This document shows, piece by piece, positions 53,098-64,000 of a stretch of 64,000 nt of DNA. A program made the translations under genes and the position numbers. The stretch is from the NCBI GenBank assembly GCA_020310875.1, contig CM035413.1:183675618-183739617 (forward strand). The letters run 5' to 3'. The notes under the pieces are model-generated. The model ran no database searches. It had not been told where the DNA came from and saw nothing but the letters and a program-made list of their open reading frames with translations. Positions within the stretch are counted from its first letter, which is position 1, and each line of letters begins with the position of its first letter. This stretch comes from Ceratopteris richardii (Eukaryota > Streptophyta > Polypodiopsida > Polypodiales > Pteridaceae).

Positions 53098-53683
53098 GGG
53101 GGGGAGAGTATTGACAGTATATGGGAAGAAGCAAGTACGGGCATACATGCAAATCTAGCACTAAGGCAACCCTTTATTTTTTTCAAAACCCTTACACCAT
53201 TTAAAAGTGATTCTCATCACTAAAAACCCTTGTAAATACCATTTTCACCTTTTTGTAGCTCCATTTTGTACAAGCCAAGGAGTCCTCGAGCTTGAGGAGC
53301 CTTAGAAGTAGTTGCCTACCAATTTTCATATTTTTTAGATCTCGTTTGAACCCTCAAATAAGCCCTGGAACATAATTTTTAACTAGGCCGGACACTAGGT
53401 CTGGACAGGGCCAAAGCTAGTCAAAAACTATAAATAGAGCTAGAGAGCTCATTTTTGGGGGAGCTTTTGGTAGTTTTGAGCTTGTATGAGAACTTTTTTG
53501 CAATAGAAGTGATTCCATTGTCTTACTCTCTTTGTTCTTGCTGTGTGTGCGTGTGTGTGTATGTGTGTGCATGTTAGTGTGCTTCGCACTCACACATTTG
53601 TGCCTTCACTTGCTCGAGGTCTTCATACCATCCTCATGTCTTCCCGGATTGACATTAAAGGAGGTGCTAATCACTGAGCTACA
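53096..53683 (+). repeat. Element E polypurine tract and 3' LTR
   Basis: AGGGGGGGAGAG (about 53097-53108) abuts the LTR at 53109, which starts TATTGACAG (TG mutated to TA) and ends GAGCTACA at 53683. 575 bp; TATA box at 53429-53436. The TCAAG duplication follows. Confidence 0.95.
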
Positions 53684-53688
53684 TCAAG

Positions 53689-55720
53689 CCATAGAGATTC
53701 CTAGGTATCCAAAGTATCACGGACCCTCCACTTCATCAAAGACCTCATGAATCACAAAACTATCCATCACCTCAACCTATATAAGGTCAGTACCCACCAC
53801 ACCCTTAGAATGTTTTGCTAGTCCAATATACCAAGATTGAGGAAAATCCTAAAAGATCACTCATGCCGCTCCACCTATTATTAATGACTTTATTAATCAA
53901 GCGCATGACCCAAAGTATGTGGACTATTATTATTATGAGACCTGTAGAATATGAAGTCTCTTGTGAGCAACAATACTATGAATACGAGAATTGCCTAGAT
54001 TCATATGGAACTGAATATGCTAATGTGATGTACATCTCCTACATATTTTTCCCCTACACATCAACAACTAGACCTCCATCTCCAAGAGGCTTGTGCTATA
54101 GATGTGGAAAAAATCACTTCATCAAGGAGTTCTTGATGCCCAACCCTCAACCAACCAAGTCATGGGAAGGGTGTTGTGGAGAGTGTGGTAAGGAGCATCT
54201 CTTTAGAGATTGCTCAAAGAGTCCCTCTAAAACATCGTCTAGCACACATATTAATATGATAGAATTGATTGAGCCTTCTGCACATGACATGGAAGGTGTT
54301 GTCCTAGTAAAAGAAGTCAATAGTTCCAAACTAAGATAAGAGAGATTGAAGAAAAATCAAATGAGAGTGATTCCATTGATTCTTCAAATCCATAAGGAAA
54401 GAAGCTTTGCCAATAATTGTGGAAGATTTAATAAAACCCTTTGAATCAATCAAAAGTGGAAAAATAGGAGTGAGAATATCGAGTAAATGGGAAAAGAGCT
54501 TGAAGGAAGAGAGTATAGGAGAATATCAAAACCGACAATCCAAAGAGGATCTCTCTTGACCTAAGGAGAACCTGAAAGGAAATGAAGGAAAAATTGAAAC
54601 TAAGGAGACTTAAACACAAAACTAAGCAGATTCAATTCTATCTAATCCTAAGCCTAAAGATTTGGATATGCTTACGAAAGCTTATCAATTGAGAAGGTGG
54701 TGGGAACAATTCTTGAGCAACATGAAAAGTGCTATCCAAGAGGGGATTGGAGCAAGAAAGATTAGAAATTCGCAAGATATTGATTGAGGTTTCTCAATAA
54801 TTTCTAGAAAAACCACCAACCCCCATTCTTGAGACTATAATTCAAGATGAAAGGCAAGGAACAAGTCTCCTTTTACTGATGGAACTCTTGTTGAAGCTGA
54901 GGGAGTGACATAGGATAAATGGTACCTGAATTCTTGGCCATAAGATCTTTGGGCTAAAGTGTAGGAATCTAAATGGAAGAAAGAAGAAGATGTTGATCCA
55001 CTTTCATAGAGTTTGATGCCTCAAAAGATCTAAAACTACAAGGGCATGACGCACAAATAGAAGATGAGTTAAGTCCAAGCTTGGAAGCAGATGATGCCAT
55101 TAGTCTTGATATTTTTCATAGCTACACATGTGAGTACGAACAAAAATATGATTGTCATTGTGCTATTGCCTTGAGATATAAAAGGCCAAGATCAATAGAA
55201 GAAAAATCTAGAACTATGGAAGATATGAAGTAGGCAAAGGTGTGATGCACTTTGACCTTTGACCTTAGAAGAATTGCTGCATGCCAAACCTCATTTATGG
55301 GATAAGCTTGTAGTTGAGATGAAAAATATCAAGCCCACTGATGAGGGTGAATCTACCAAAGAAGAGCAACGTACTGTGAAATTCCTAGTGGCAAAGTCAG
55401 AGAATTCAATGAAGGGGATGATTAAAACATTTGTCTCCCTATGACATTTAATGGGTATATGAAAAAAGCTATCTTAGATATGGGTGTAGTAGTAGGGATT
55501 TCCACCAGATAGATATGGGTCATGTTGAACATCTACTAGGTTTACTTGAAAATGTCAACTTTGACAACCTATTTGGTAAAGCAAGGAAATATGAAATGAT
55601 CCTAGGAGATCCTTCATGTATCACTTGAAGGTAGTAAAAGATTGGGGAAGAGATTCCTTATATCTACAACATTACAAGACATAAATTAAGATTGATTTAC
55701 ACAACATCTCATATAAAGAT
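53689..55720 (+). pseudogene. Element J: Gag and protease remnant right of element E
   Basis: It continues the J Gag broken by E. The zinc region (53815-54339) has CYRCGKNHFIKEF (last Cys lost) and CGECGKEHLFRDC, preceded by EYANVMY as in E. 54340-55250 is decayed linker with scattered matches. LTLEELLHAKPHLWDK (55259-55330) and a protease core AILDMGVVVGIST (about 55470, triplet DTG changed to DMG) with KYEMILGD (about 55590) follow. Many stops. Much older than E. Confidence 0.7.
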
Positions 55721-55939
55721 GCTAGATTATGCACTTTTTATGAAGCAAAGATAGAATTGCAGGTTCATGGATACATCAATGCAGATTGGGATAGTAATGT
55801 TTCAAATAGAAGATATAATAGTGATTTTCTATTTTCACTTGGGAGTACCATTACATCGAATAGTAAGAAGCAATGCACTACATGTTTTTTGAGTATAGAG
55901 TATCCTTATATAGATGCTACAATGGCAACATGTGAGGTA
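55721..55939 (+). pseudogene. Copia RNase H fragment
   Basis: VHGYINADWDSNVSNRRYNSDFLFSLGSTITS and the remnant ATMATCEV match the Ty1/copia RNase H core (normally ADWAGN...RRSTSGF). Only about 70 codons remain, joined to J on the left and to the next LTR on the right. Confidence 0.75.
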
Positions 55940-56408
55940 TGTTAAAAGTGCTTTCGGTCAAGCTCTTTTAATCTCGTTTCTGGGTTCTTGGGATGGACAG
56001 GGGTCTGATAGTACAGAGGCCCATTTTTTATTTTCCCAATTCAACATTCAATTAACAACTAACTACTTCTGCTTCAACACTTATCATTGCACAATGCGTT
56101 TACCATACGTATCAAACACTTACAGATTCGCATAGAACTGTTAAGATTAATCATAATGTTACAATAATTAACGATTAATTATGGAACTTAATAAGCCAAC
56201 ACAGTACTCAGAGTTCTTCAAATCTGCAACACAGCATCTCCAATGCTATCGCCCAGACAGATAGTCTAGTGATTCCCTCTTCGCCCGAAGAATACCGTGC
56301 TTGCCTTTTCATTACTCAAAAGAGGGTTACATCTTTTCGCCACACCTTTTCGGTGTGTGCGAATATAGAAAAATAAAATTACATAGAGATCCAATCCGAC
56401 GGCTGACA
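55940..56408 (+). repeat. Plus-strand LTR facing element G
   Basis: TGTTAAAAGTG...CGGCTGACA, 469 bp with TG...CA ends, followed after one base by a PBS. It contains a hairpin TTCGC-c-ACACC-ttttc-GGTGT-gt-GCGAA near 56335-56362. No internal domain of a plus-strand element follows. An alternative reading as a minus-strand 3' LTR of G starting at 56331 is less supported. Confidence 0.55.
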
Positions 56409-56409
56409 C

Positions 56410-56426
56410 TGGCACGCACGGTGGAC
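56410..56426 (+). other. PBS-like sequence shared with element A
   Basis: TGGCACGCACGGTGGAC; the first 15 bases are identical to the PBS of element A (3079-3096). It stands at the correct distance from an LTR end, but the sequence beyond it is the antisense of element G ORF3. Confidence 0.65.
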
Positions 56427-56451
56427 TCAAACCCAAAATGAAATTTACCGT

Positions 56452-58573
56452 TTAAGGCTCATCAATGATGCCCTGGATATACAAAGTTCTGGCTAATTTA
56501 AAGGTGCGGGTAATCTTCTATTTTAAAGAATCTAACATATCTCTCAAAATGGTAGGTTCAATAAGTTGGGCATCAGTTCGAACCGAACTGGCAGCGATGA
56601 CTTGAGTCATTAGTGATTCCGTTTGTGTCTGCAAAAATGCTTCCTGAAGATAGAATTCATTAGTGATGGCAGCATCTCTCCGCAGCTTCATGTCAGCTAC
56701 CTATGCATCAATACGAGACAATCTCTCTGCGTGAAATCCCAACTGTTTTTCTCGTCCTTCGAGCTCCTGAGCTTGATACTGGATAGTTTTATAATAAGCA
56801 TCTTGTTCTTTCATAATAGCTTCTATCTCTTTCTTTAGCTGTATAGTCCGGCCATACTCTGCTTCCAGATCACGACTTTTCTGAAAACGTTCTGCGGAGA
56901 CTTTCTTTAAATCTTCAGTATTCTGCATAGCCAAGTCTGCCATTTCTTGTCCTTTCTGTTCCACTAGAGCAAGGTCCACGCGTGTTTCCTCCAGCAGATT
57001 TCCGATCGCAATGCGAGCATCTTCTTTATCTTGTACCAGTTGTTCCAATTGAGAGATTCATTCCTCGCAAGCAACAAGGAGAACGTTCTTCTCTTGTAAT
57101 TCAGCAAGCGCGGTGTCCCGTTGAGCAATCAGATTATCTCTTTCGGCTAATTGTTATTGAAGTTGTTGGAGCTGAATCTAGAGTGCGTGATTCTCGGCTT
57201 TGACCGCAATTGCTTCTTCCTAGAGCGGGGCAATATTTGCTTCGAGCAAATCCACCTTACTCTACAACTCCTACTGAATGTTCTGAGTTGCTATCTTCAT
57301 CTGGAGGGGCAATTGCTTGGAAAATTGAATAAGAAGTTGGCCCATGGACGCCGATTCTATGAACATTACTACTGGGAGTGGAAGAGTAGGAGGGGGCTGT
57401 GATGATGAGGTAGTGATCAGATGAGGAATGGTAGGTGGAGGAGGGAGAGGGAGAAGGGCCGTCGGCACCAAAAGTATTCTGGTCTCAATCGAAGGTACTG
57501 ATGAAGCTATTTCGGTCATTGTCGCTGCATTGCCAGTCAGATGCGTGACTGCATATGCTTGGACCGTGATTGCATTTGCTTGGACTGTGACTGCATCTGC
57601 TTGGATGTCAACGATTGGTGATGTAGGAGATTGAGAGTCCATACCCCAAGTAGCTTCTACGATCTCCTTCACAGCCTCAGCATCCAGTTGATGAGATTCC
57701 TCCTGCCATGAACTTCAGCTACATCTTCCATGATCGCATCTTGATCCGGCTGCTTGAGAGAAGAAGATGGGATGGAGGACTCTACCTATAAGGAGGTGGT
57801 GGTGTCATGGAAGAATTTAGCTTCTTGACCTGCATTGGAGCCCTGTACCTGGCTTTCGGATGGACTAACGTGTCTGCATTTGTGGTGAAAAAATGAAACA
57901 GGTCTTCATCATCGTCGTCGTCGACCATCCGTGTAGATTCTTCATGCAACAAAATAGTATTGGGTGGGGGTTGCGCGGCTTGTATCACCGGAAGGAGAAG
58001 GGTAAGGAGATAGGGTAAACGAGTGCGAGGAATGTCATGTTTGGCTAACTGTTTTGTAACCGCTACACATTCACGGTGAATGCGCCTAAAGAAAAAGGAA
58101 GTGAAATAAATAGGTTCACGGGAGGCAGTATCGATCATGGAGTAAAAAGGTCGGGAAATACTGTATGTGCGTTTTTGCAGGTTTAACGCTGTGACAAGGA
58201 ATTGCAGAGCGGTACGCTCTAGTTCAGGCGGCAAAGGATGACAAACTCATTCGATGAGTGCCGAGGAAACATCCTTCATGGTAGCGAGAGGAAGGAGTGG
58301 TCCATTCTCTAACCCTTCGTGAGGGAGACAGAATCCCTCAGCGACCGTGTTGAGAGTAAAGACATTACGGGGGTTTAAACACGTTAATGGCCAGCACTAC
58401 TCTGCAGCAGGTGTGGCGGCAATGGAAGAGATGATCTGCGCATGGAAGGGATGACACTCCACTGAATGCCAAGGCAATTTAGCGAAGGCCAACAATCCCC
58501 AAGCACGCAAGTACTCACTCACATCTGGAGTGAGACCTGCACGGAAGGTTGCTATGTTAGCTAGAGCTTCCAT
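56452..58573 (-). pseudogene. Element G ORF3: unrecognised domain, Pro-rich hinge, long coiled coil
   Basis: The probable start is ATG at 58573 (MEALANIATFRAG). A globular N-terminal domain of about 200 residues (FCLPHEGLENGPLLPL, ISRPFYSMIDTASREPIYF, RTRLPYLLTLLLPVI) recalls the extra protein of Athila-type elements. Then come an acidic run (DDDDDED), a Val/Thr/Ala and Pro-rich hinge with repeated QANAITVQAYAVT, and a very long coiled coil (57290-56500; EELQ/LLE-type heptads, REKQLGFHAERL). TAA at 56452 ends it. Internal TAG/TGA codons (58397, 58250 and others) break it. A hydrophobic stretch lies upstream of the ATG (58700-58590) but is probably outside the protein. Confidence 0.65.
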
Positions 58574-58834
58574 GGCGCACACAGAGAGCAACAAAGACAC
58601 AGAATACACACAAGGCACAAGCACACAATAGCGATTATCAGTGAAAGACACAAGACTAAGTAAGAGCACGGGAAAAATCAGGCATGCATTAATAGAAGCA
58701 ACGACACAAAGGCGACTATTAGTCATGATTAGATCAGCAAAACGGAAGGATTACGGTAGTTAGTCAACCGAAACACGGGGGTAGAAAAGAAAATCAAGTG
58801 ATGAGCGAAAAAGAATAAAAATACCGAAGGCACT

Positions 58835-59994
58835 TCATGAGTTGGTAGAAGGTGGTTGATAGGGGTGAAGCTTCGAACCATTGATCACTTTTGGAAGAAG
58901 GACACCGGTTAAGGTTGCCAACGAAAAAGTTGCGGGTCCCACTTGTCTAGCAATCCGGTATGGGTCGAACCACTGTAGCTTAAATTTTTCAGCAGATCTA
59001 TTGGCTTTAGCATTATAGAATAAAACGAGTTGGCCAATCGTAAATACAAGAGTTTTTAAAAAGCGATCATGAGTACGGGCTTGGCGTAGCTGAACTTCTT
59101 GAAGAATCATGAAGCTTTCCAAGCGTTGTTCATCCAATGCTCTAAGAACATCTAACCGGAATGGAAAAGATTCTTCCAGCAGTAATTTCTGAGATAAGGC
59201 TACACGCAGGCTTGGCACTACCACTTCTATTGGCGCAATAGCTTCCAATCCATAAGCAAGTTTAAACAGAGTCGTTCCGGTAGCCACTTTATACATGGTA
59301 AGCCAACAAAATGGCAGGTAAGAGCTGGTCCCATCGTTCAGGACACTCCAAGATCAGTTTTTGGAGAATACTCAGCAGAGTCTTATTAGTGCTCTCCGCA
59401 AGACCATTCGCACATGGATAGTAAGGTGAGGTGAATTTAGGCACAATCTGGAAAGTCTGAGTCAGCACTTGCATTAAGGTATTTGCAAAATGTGTACCTT
59501 GGTCCATCACTATCTCCAGAGGTAATCCATATCGAGGGAAGACATCCTTCATCAAACATTTGGCCACCGAAACAGCTATGGCAGAACGTAGAGCCCAAGC
59601 GTCCGCCCACCTAGTGGCATAGTCTGTACAAGTTAAGATATATCGGTTGTTGGTGAGGGTAGCTGGGGGTGTAATTGGGCCAATGAAATCTAAACCCCAC
59701 TTCTCAAAAAGGTTCAAGAGGCAGGACAGGTTGGAGAGGAAAGAAATGTCGGTGCAAGGGCTGCCCAGACCGTTGACAGACATCAAAGTGCTCGACAAAT
59801 TTAACAACATCTCTGTACATTGTAGGCCACCATAGCCCACTTTGAAGGATTTTGCGATGAGTGAGATCAGCTGCAAAGTGTCCTCCAGTGGGGGATGAGT
59901 GAGCCATGGCAATAACCGATGCCGATTCATGTGGAGGGATACATCTGAGCAGGACACCAGTCTGATCTATGTAATACAGTTGACCCACAATCAA
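58835..59994 (-). pseudogene. pol: Element G integrase
   Basis: Zinc region HSSPTGGHFAADLTHRK...CQRSGQ (59994-59704). After a frameshift, the core: WGLDFIGPITPP, VMDQGTHFANTL (D, although SDRG has become MDQG) and SPYYPCANGLAESTNK (E). The C-terminal part (59296-58835) has GQLVLFYNAKANR and KLQWFDPYRI. Small frameshifts lie near 59800 and 59290. No chromodomain. Confidence 0.85.
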
Positions 59995-60000
59995 CTGGAA

Positions 60001-60900
60001 TCATCTACTGTAGAGAGCAATTTTTCGGTGCAGAGTAGCGGGAGTATTAGGAGGGAGACAACCATCAGTAAGGAAAATCCTTAATGTATCATAGTATGCT
60101 GGCGCAACAGGAAGTTTTGTAGATTCTTCAGAAGCTACCTCGGTTACATAAATCGTCGGCATCGTGTCATCGACACCTACCGGAGACTCGTCGGAATCCA
60201 GATGAGATAAAAAGTCCACCAAAACATGTGCCGTACCTGGTCGGTGAAGAACTTCATAATCAAACTCCTGTAATAATAAAACCCATCTTGCCAGTCTGTT
60301 GCCTAAGTGTTGTTGGCAAACCAAATACACCAGTGCGGCATGATCCACATGGAAAGTGAATCTTCGCCCCAGTAAGTAATGTTGGAACTTCTTAACAGAG
60401 TATACTAGACCAAGGCACTCTCGTTCGGTCACGGAGTAATTTCTCTCTACAGGAGCTAATCTGTGGCTCGCATAGTACACTAGTCAAAACCATTTGTCAG
60501 TTTGTTGCATCAGCACACTGCCAATTGCTACGTCTGACGCATCCACAAATACATGGAATGGACGTTCCCAATTAGGCAGTTGCAGGATCGGAGCCTACGT
60601 TAGTAGGACCTTCAAATGATCAAATGCTCGTTGACACTCATTAGTCCATTCGTACTTATGTGAGGTGCTGGTCATAAGTCGGTTGAGTGGCATCACCAGA
60701 TGAGCCAGCCACCGTAAGTGTCTGCCATGCCATCTAATCTGGCCAAGAAACTGCATAACTTCTTTGGGTGTTTGTGGGACCGGTGCCCCCAACACTGCTG
60801 CTACCTTATCAGGGTCTACCTGTATTCCTTGTTTGGAGATGATATGACCGATCAGCTTCCCACAGGAGACCACAAAGACTGATTTGGTAGGATTCAAACA
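60001..60900 (-). pseudogene. pol: Element G RT thumb and RNase H
   Basis: PTKSVFVVSCGKLIGHIISKQGI and the thumb (60897-60595), then RNase H with VFVDASDVAIG (in the gap 60594-60485), TERECLGLVYSVKKF, FHVDHAALVYL and the tether GTAHVLVDFLSHL. TGA at 60904, TAG at 60595 and TGA near 60482 stand at Arg or Gln positions. Otherwise the reading is continuous. Confidence 0.85.
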
Positions 60901-60903
60901 TAA

Positions 60904-62109
60904 TCAATACTCTCGGCACCTTTCAAAATAGCACCGTAAATGATACAGGTGCGCCGAAGTATCCCCAAATAATGAAAAATCATCCAAATAGACTTGCATA
61001 AACGTTGTCAGGTAAGGTGAGAACACTTCCTGCATACATCTCTGGAATGTACTCAGGGCATTCCGCAATCCAAACCACATTACAGTGCACGCATAGACGC
61101 CCCAATTGGTGATGAATGCCGTCTTCGGTATATCCTGTTCTGCCATCCTCACTTGATTGTATCCACTATAGCCATCCAGGAACGAATACATTTCGTGACT
61201 AGCTACCTCATCGAGCATTGTATCTAGAAAAGGAAGAGGGAATGGATCCGGTACGGTGGCTGCGTTAAGCTTCCGGTAGTCGACACAAATATGTAATTGT
61301 TTATTTTTCTTAGGCACTACTACTATTGGCGAGATCCACTCGGCATGCTCAATTGGCACAATAAATCCCACCTTCAACAAACGATCAAGTTCGGCCTTAA
61401 CCTGTGCCGCATAGTTAGGATTCATCATGTAACTAGGTTGTTTGATAGGTCTCGCATCTGGTTTCAGCACCACTCTATGTTGATAAATTCGTGGGTCAAG
61501 ACCCTTCATGTCTCTGTAATCCCAAGCGAAGACATCTGAGAATTCACGCAGGAGTTGCACCAAATCATCTTGGAATTTGTCTGCTGATCCTGCCTTAATT
61601 TTTATTGGTCTCGGGTTGACCGTGTCACCCAAATTGTACGTTACCAATTGATCCTCTGGTACATAGAACTGCCAAGGCTTTGCCAAATCATCAGCTGGCT
61701 GCAACAGTTGTTGTAATGTTGCTTCATCCATAGTTATGTCGGCATCTGCTTCTGCTTCTCCGGTCAGTGGTACGACCGTACAAGCTGCTAGACTCCAATT
61801 ATCTGCTACCGACTGTAAGTCTATAGTACCTAATGCAATGAGGTCTTTATTTGTCTTGAGGAAAGCCTCCTCCTCATCATCAGATAGCCCATCCAACATA
61901 TGGACTGGCTCTGCTACATATGGGCATGCGTGTAGATCACAAGGTTGCATAGCATCCAATGTAACGACATATTTCTGGTGTTTATTTATAAAAATTAACT
62001 CTTGAGCTGACCAATGTTGCACGACCATGGCTTGTTTTAGCCATGGTCGACCGAAGAGTAAGTTGTAGTCTAGGCTAGATTCGGATAACTCCAGGATGAA
62101 AAAAGTCAT
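60904..62109 (-). pseudogene. pol: Element G protease C-terminus and RT
   Basis: LLFGRPWLKQAMVVQHW completes the protease. After an acidic linker, VFAWDYRDMKGLDP and the RT motifs EWISPIVVVPKKNKQLHIC, SFLDGYSGYNQV, VMWFGLRNALSTFQ (usually [13 protein letters not shown]) and YLDDFSLFGD (catalytic). 401 codons open, ending at TGA 60904. The altered FGL motif suggests loss of selection. Confidence 0.88.
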
Positions 62110-62124
62110 TTTAAATGTAGTTCC

Positions 62125-62693
62125 CTACAGGGTTATAGGAATATTACGCACTAGTCCAACCGGATGGACTCTGGATTGGTCTGCCATTCGCACAAAGAAC
62201 TGCACTGGTTCAATTTGGGTCCAACCCATTTTCTTATAGAGGGCAGCTATTGCAATATTCACTCCAGACCCTCCATCAATTAAAACTTGTGTAATCTTTT
62301 GGTTTTTATACCAAACGGTGATCAACGGTACCGTATGATCCACCGTAGGATCCATCTCGGGTTGTATGGTCAGAGTGGCTGGAGTACCTTATATAGAACG
62401 TCCCAGACCTGGTCTATTTGTGTTGTGGTCATCACCAACTCTGGTTGTGATTCTGATGTTGCCGGGGCAAAATTCTGTGCATTCGGCCTTGCATTTGGCA
62501 GAGGAGGCTGAGTTACCGGAACTGGATCAGGGAACATCGTCGGCTCCTTAGTTGTCCATTGAGTGGCCTTTGTAAAAATCCGATGTTGCTCACAAATTCC
62601 GGGCTCAAACACTTCAATTGGTGGTTGCAAGTGTTTTCCCGATCTTGTCTGTACTGCGGCTCCTTGTGAATCAATCGGGGAAATATAAACCAT
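62125..62693 (-). pseudogene. pro: Element G gag-PR linker and protease N-terminus
   Basis: Linker (62693-62370) with Pro-rich TQPPLPNARPNAQN, frameshift near 62375, then LITVWYKNQKITQVLIDGGSGVNIAIAALYKK (DGG triplet) and VRMADQSRVHPVGLV. It joins the LLFGRPW block of the RT frame after a stop at 62125. The DGGSG form is shared with element A. Confidence 0.8.
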
Positions 62694-62839
62694 ATTATCA
62701 TCGGATTTTGTCTTTCTTTTTTTCTTTTGTCATACTCTGCGGCTTCTTTACAAAATCTACGAATATGCCCAACCTCACCGTAGAAATGACACCGAGGTGG
62801 TGGGAGAGAGGCGCCTTCAATCGATGTACCCGCATGCCA

Positions 62840-64000
62840 TCAATTTTGATTGAAATTTTTACTTCGCGGACCCCGATAGTTCCTGTATCCCTGTTGCTGA
62901 TTGGTCTGCAACTGTGGTGGCACGTAATGGTTGGTTGGCTGCCCCTGCTCCTGTATTATGGTGTTTACTGCCGCTCTACCATGCACCTTTGCATTGTATG
63001 TACATGTTTCTATTGAGTGCCCTGACATGTTACAAATGGCACAATACATTTGATTGAGAGCACATGTGGAACTAGTGTGACCGGGATTCTTACACTTAGT
63101 ACAATACACTTGTTTGGACGGATCCTCGGTCACGTTCTTACTTGCTTTCAACCATTCCAGATCCTCCGTAAACCCTCCAACTTTGTGCTCCAACTATAAG
63201 GCCATTGCAATGATAACGTCCAATGTCATTCCGCCCACACATCAAATGATCATGATCTGTTTTAGCTATGGATTCAATCCGTTGATGAACCATTGTGTTA
63301 TGACATCGTTTGGTAGCTTGGCATGCACCGGTGGAAGCTGTCGCAAGTGAGTTCTGAACAGTGTCACATACTTTTGGACACTCTGGTGTGGTTTCTGCCG
63401 ATTGTTTTGCAAATAGTCAAAAATTTCGGCAGGGTTCTTCTTCAAGCGAAACCTCTACAGGAATGTGTCCTTCACATTGTCACAATTACCAAAATGATTA
63501 ATATCGTATTCTGTCATCCATCTCGCTGCTTCATTGACGAGCGTGGCCTAAAACACTATGGCCTTATACGTCGGATCTGGTGGGTGGTTCAACACTCCAT
63601 AACTGATTTTGAATGTGCGAACATGTGCGTCGGGGTCATCCCCCGAAAATCCACCGAATTTCGTATAGGTCACTCCGGTAGGGACCGGTCGAGGTGGAAT
63701 GACTGGCTGTGGCTGCTATTGTTGTTGCTGCTAAAATTGCGGTTGTGGCTGTGGCAGTGTTTGTTGTTGTTACTGTGAGCCACTCATGGTGCTATTGTTG
63801 TGCCCTGAATTTTGGGGAGGTTTCTCGTGAGCTTCCTGGACTGGAGGGTCAACCTGCTCACTTTCCGGTCCAAAAATGTCGTTGAACCGATTGCTGAACT
63901 CCAAGTCTAGCAGCCTTTCCTCAACTTTGGTGTCGAAATTAGGTAGACTTGCACCGAAAAGTGGTGAACGTAGTAAGTCCACCAGGCAGCACTGCAGTGT
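62840..64000 (-). pseudogene. gag: Element G Gag (5' end outside window)
   Basis: N-terminal part (63982-63770), then a poly-Gln tract (about 63775-63700) interrupted by TAA and TAG, then a capsid-like region (FKISYGVLNHPPDPTYKA, QNNRQKPHQSVQKYVTLFRTHL). The knuckles CTKCKNPGHTSSTC and CAICNMSGHSIETC are in the last open segment (63193-62840). In-frame stops near 63552, 63250 and 63196 each replace Gln or Arg. Confidence 0.8.

Larger units (their letters stand above)
34290..53683 (+). mobile_element. Element E: complete 19.4-kb Tat-like retrotransposon (including nested F)
   Basis: LTRs at 34290-34869 and 53109-53683 are flanked by the 5-bp duplication TCAAG (34285-34289 and 53684-53688). 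Inside are a tRNA-Asp-type PBS, a 1.6-kb leader with minisatellite, gag, PR, RT, RH, IN, a large extra ORF3, and a PPT (AGGGGGGGAGAG) next to the 3' LTR. Without F the element is about 13.6 kb. The LTRs differ at about eight positions plus two short indels. Pol is open except for single stop codons that look like recent transitions, so E is a fairly young but inactivated copy. Confidence 0.95.
56427..64000 (-). mobile_element. Element G: Ty3/gypsy element with extra coiled-coil ORF (partial)
   Basis: Minus-strand order: gag (from the right edge), protease, RT, RNase H, integrase, ORF3. The DGGSG protease and general order resemble element A. Many in-frame stops, nearly all one C-to-T step from Gln or Arg. 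The 5' LTR is outside the window; the 3' end is replaced by a plus-strand LTR/PBS. Confidence 0.85.

Noticed and set aside
56332..56350. PPT of element G with an LTR starting at 56331
   Set aside because: The GGTGTGGCGAAAAGA tract is plausible, but it is one arm of a hairpin, and the LTR/PBS reading on the plus strand explains more of the sequence.

Overview
This window looks like nuclear intergenic DNA of a land plant with a large, repeat-rich genome. I found no convincing host gene, rRNA, functional tRNA or CRISPR array. Nearly all of it is LTR retrotransposons, mostly Ty3/gypsy with some Ty1/copia, stacked inside one another and at different stages of decay. The species cannot be named from this sequence. 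The family names below come from reading protein motifs, not from a database search.

Layout. (A) 1-4035, minus: 5' LTR, PBS, gag and protease of a Ty3-like element running off the left edge. (C) 4036 to about 20217, minus: a long Tat-like Ty3 element with gag starting MNLRSG, protease, RT, RNase H, integrase and an unusual second retropepsin-like domain after integrase. It appears cut by A at its 3' side and is split by B (about 11530-15518, plus), a 5'-truncated chromovirus. (D) about 20218-24540, minus: a relative of C with an intact 844-aa gag. (I) 24561-25985, minus: an internally deleted pol. (H) 26590-30202, plus: a 5'-truncated copia element abutting an inverted copia RT fragment (L, 30203-31200). 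31201-33384 has no readable gene but carries five dyad-symmetric repeats. (K) 33385-33860, plus: 3' end of a decayed chromovirus. (J) 33955-34284 and 53689-55720, plus: a decayed Tat-like element.

J is split by (E) 34290-53683, plus: a 19.4-kb Tat-like element with both LTRs, a TCAAG target-site duplication, tRNA-Asp-type PBS, a palindromic minisatellite leader, gag-pol and a large extra ORF3. E is split inside ORF3 by (F) 44701-50491: a non-autonomous element with TCTAC duplication, initiator-Met-type PBS, no coding capacity, and an antisense array of three tRNA-like units just after the PBS. (G) 56427-64000, minus: a Ty3-like gag-pol with a different coiled-coil ORF3, fused head-on to a plus-strand LTR and PBS (55940-56426).

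How the parts work together. Each element follows LTR-PBS-gag-PR-RT-RH-IN-(extra ORF)-PPT-LTR. Nesting gives an order J before E before F; LTR divergence agrees (about 1.4% for E, one substitution for F). Most premature stops are CAG to TAG, CAA to TAA, CGA to TGA or TGG to TGA, the pattern expected from deamination of methylated cytosine in silenced elements. The best candidates for undescribed biology are the tRNA-like array in F, the post-integrase ORF3 proteins of E and G, the second protease of C, the compensating dyad repeats at 31936-32219, and the palindromic leader minisatellites shared by C and E.
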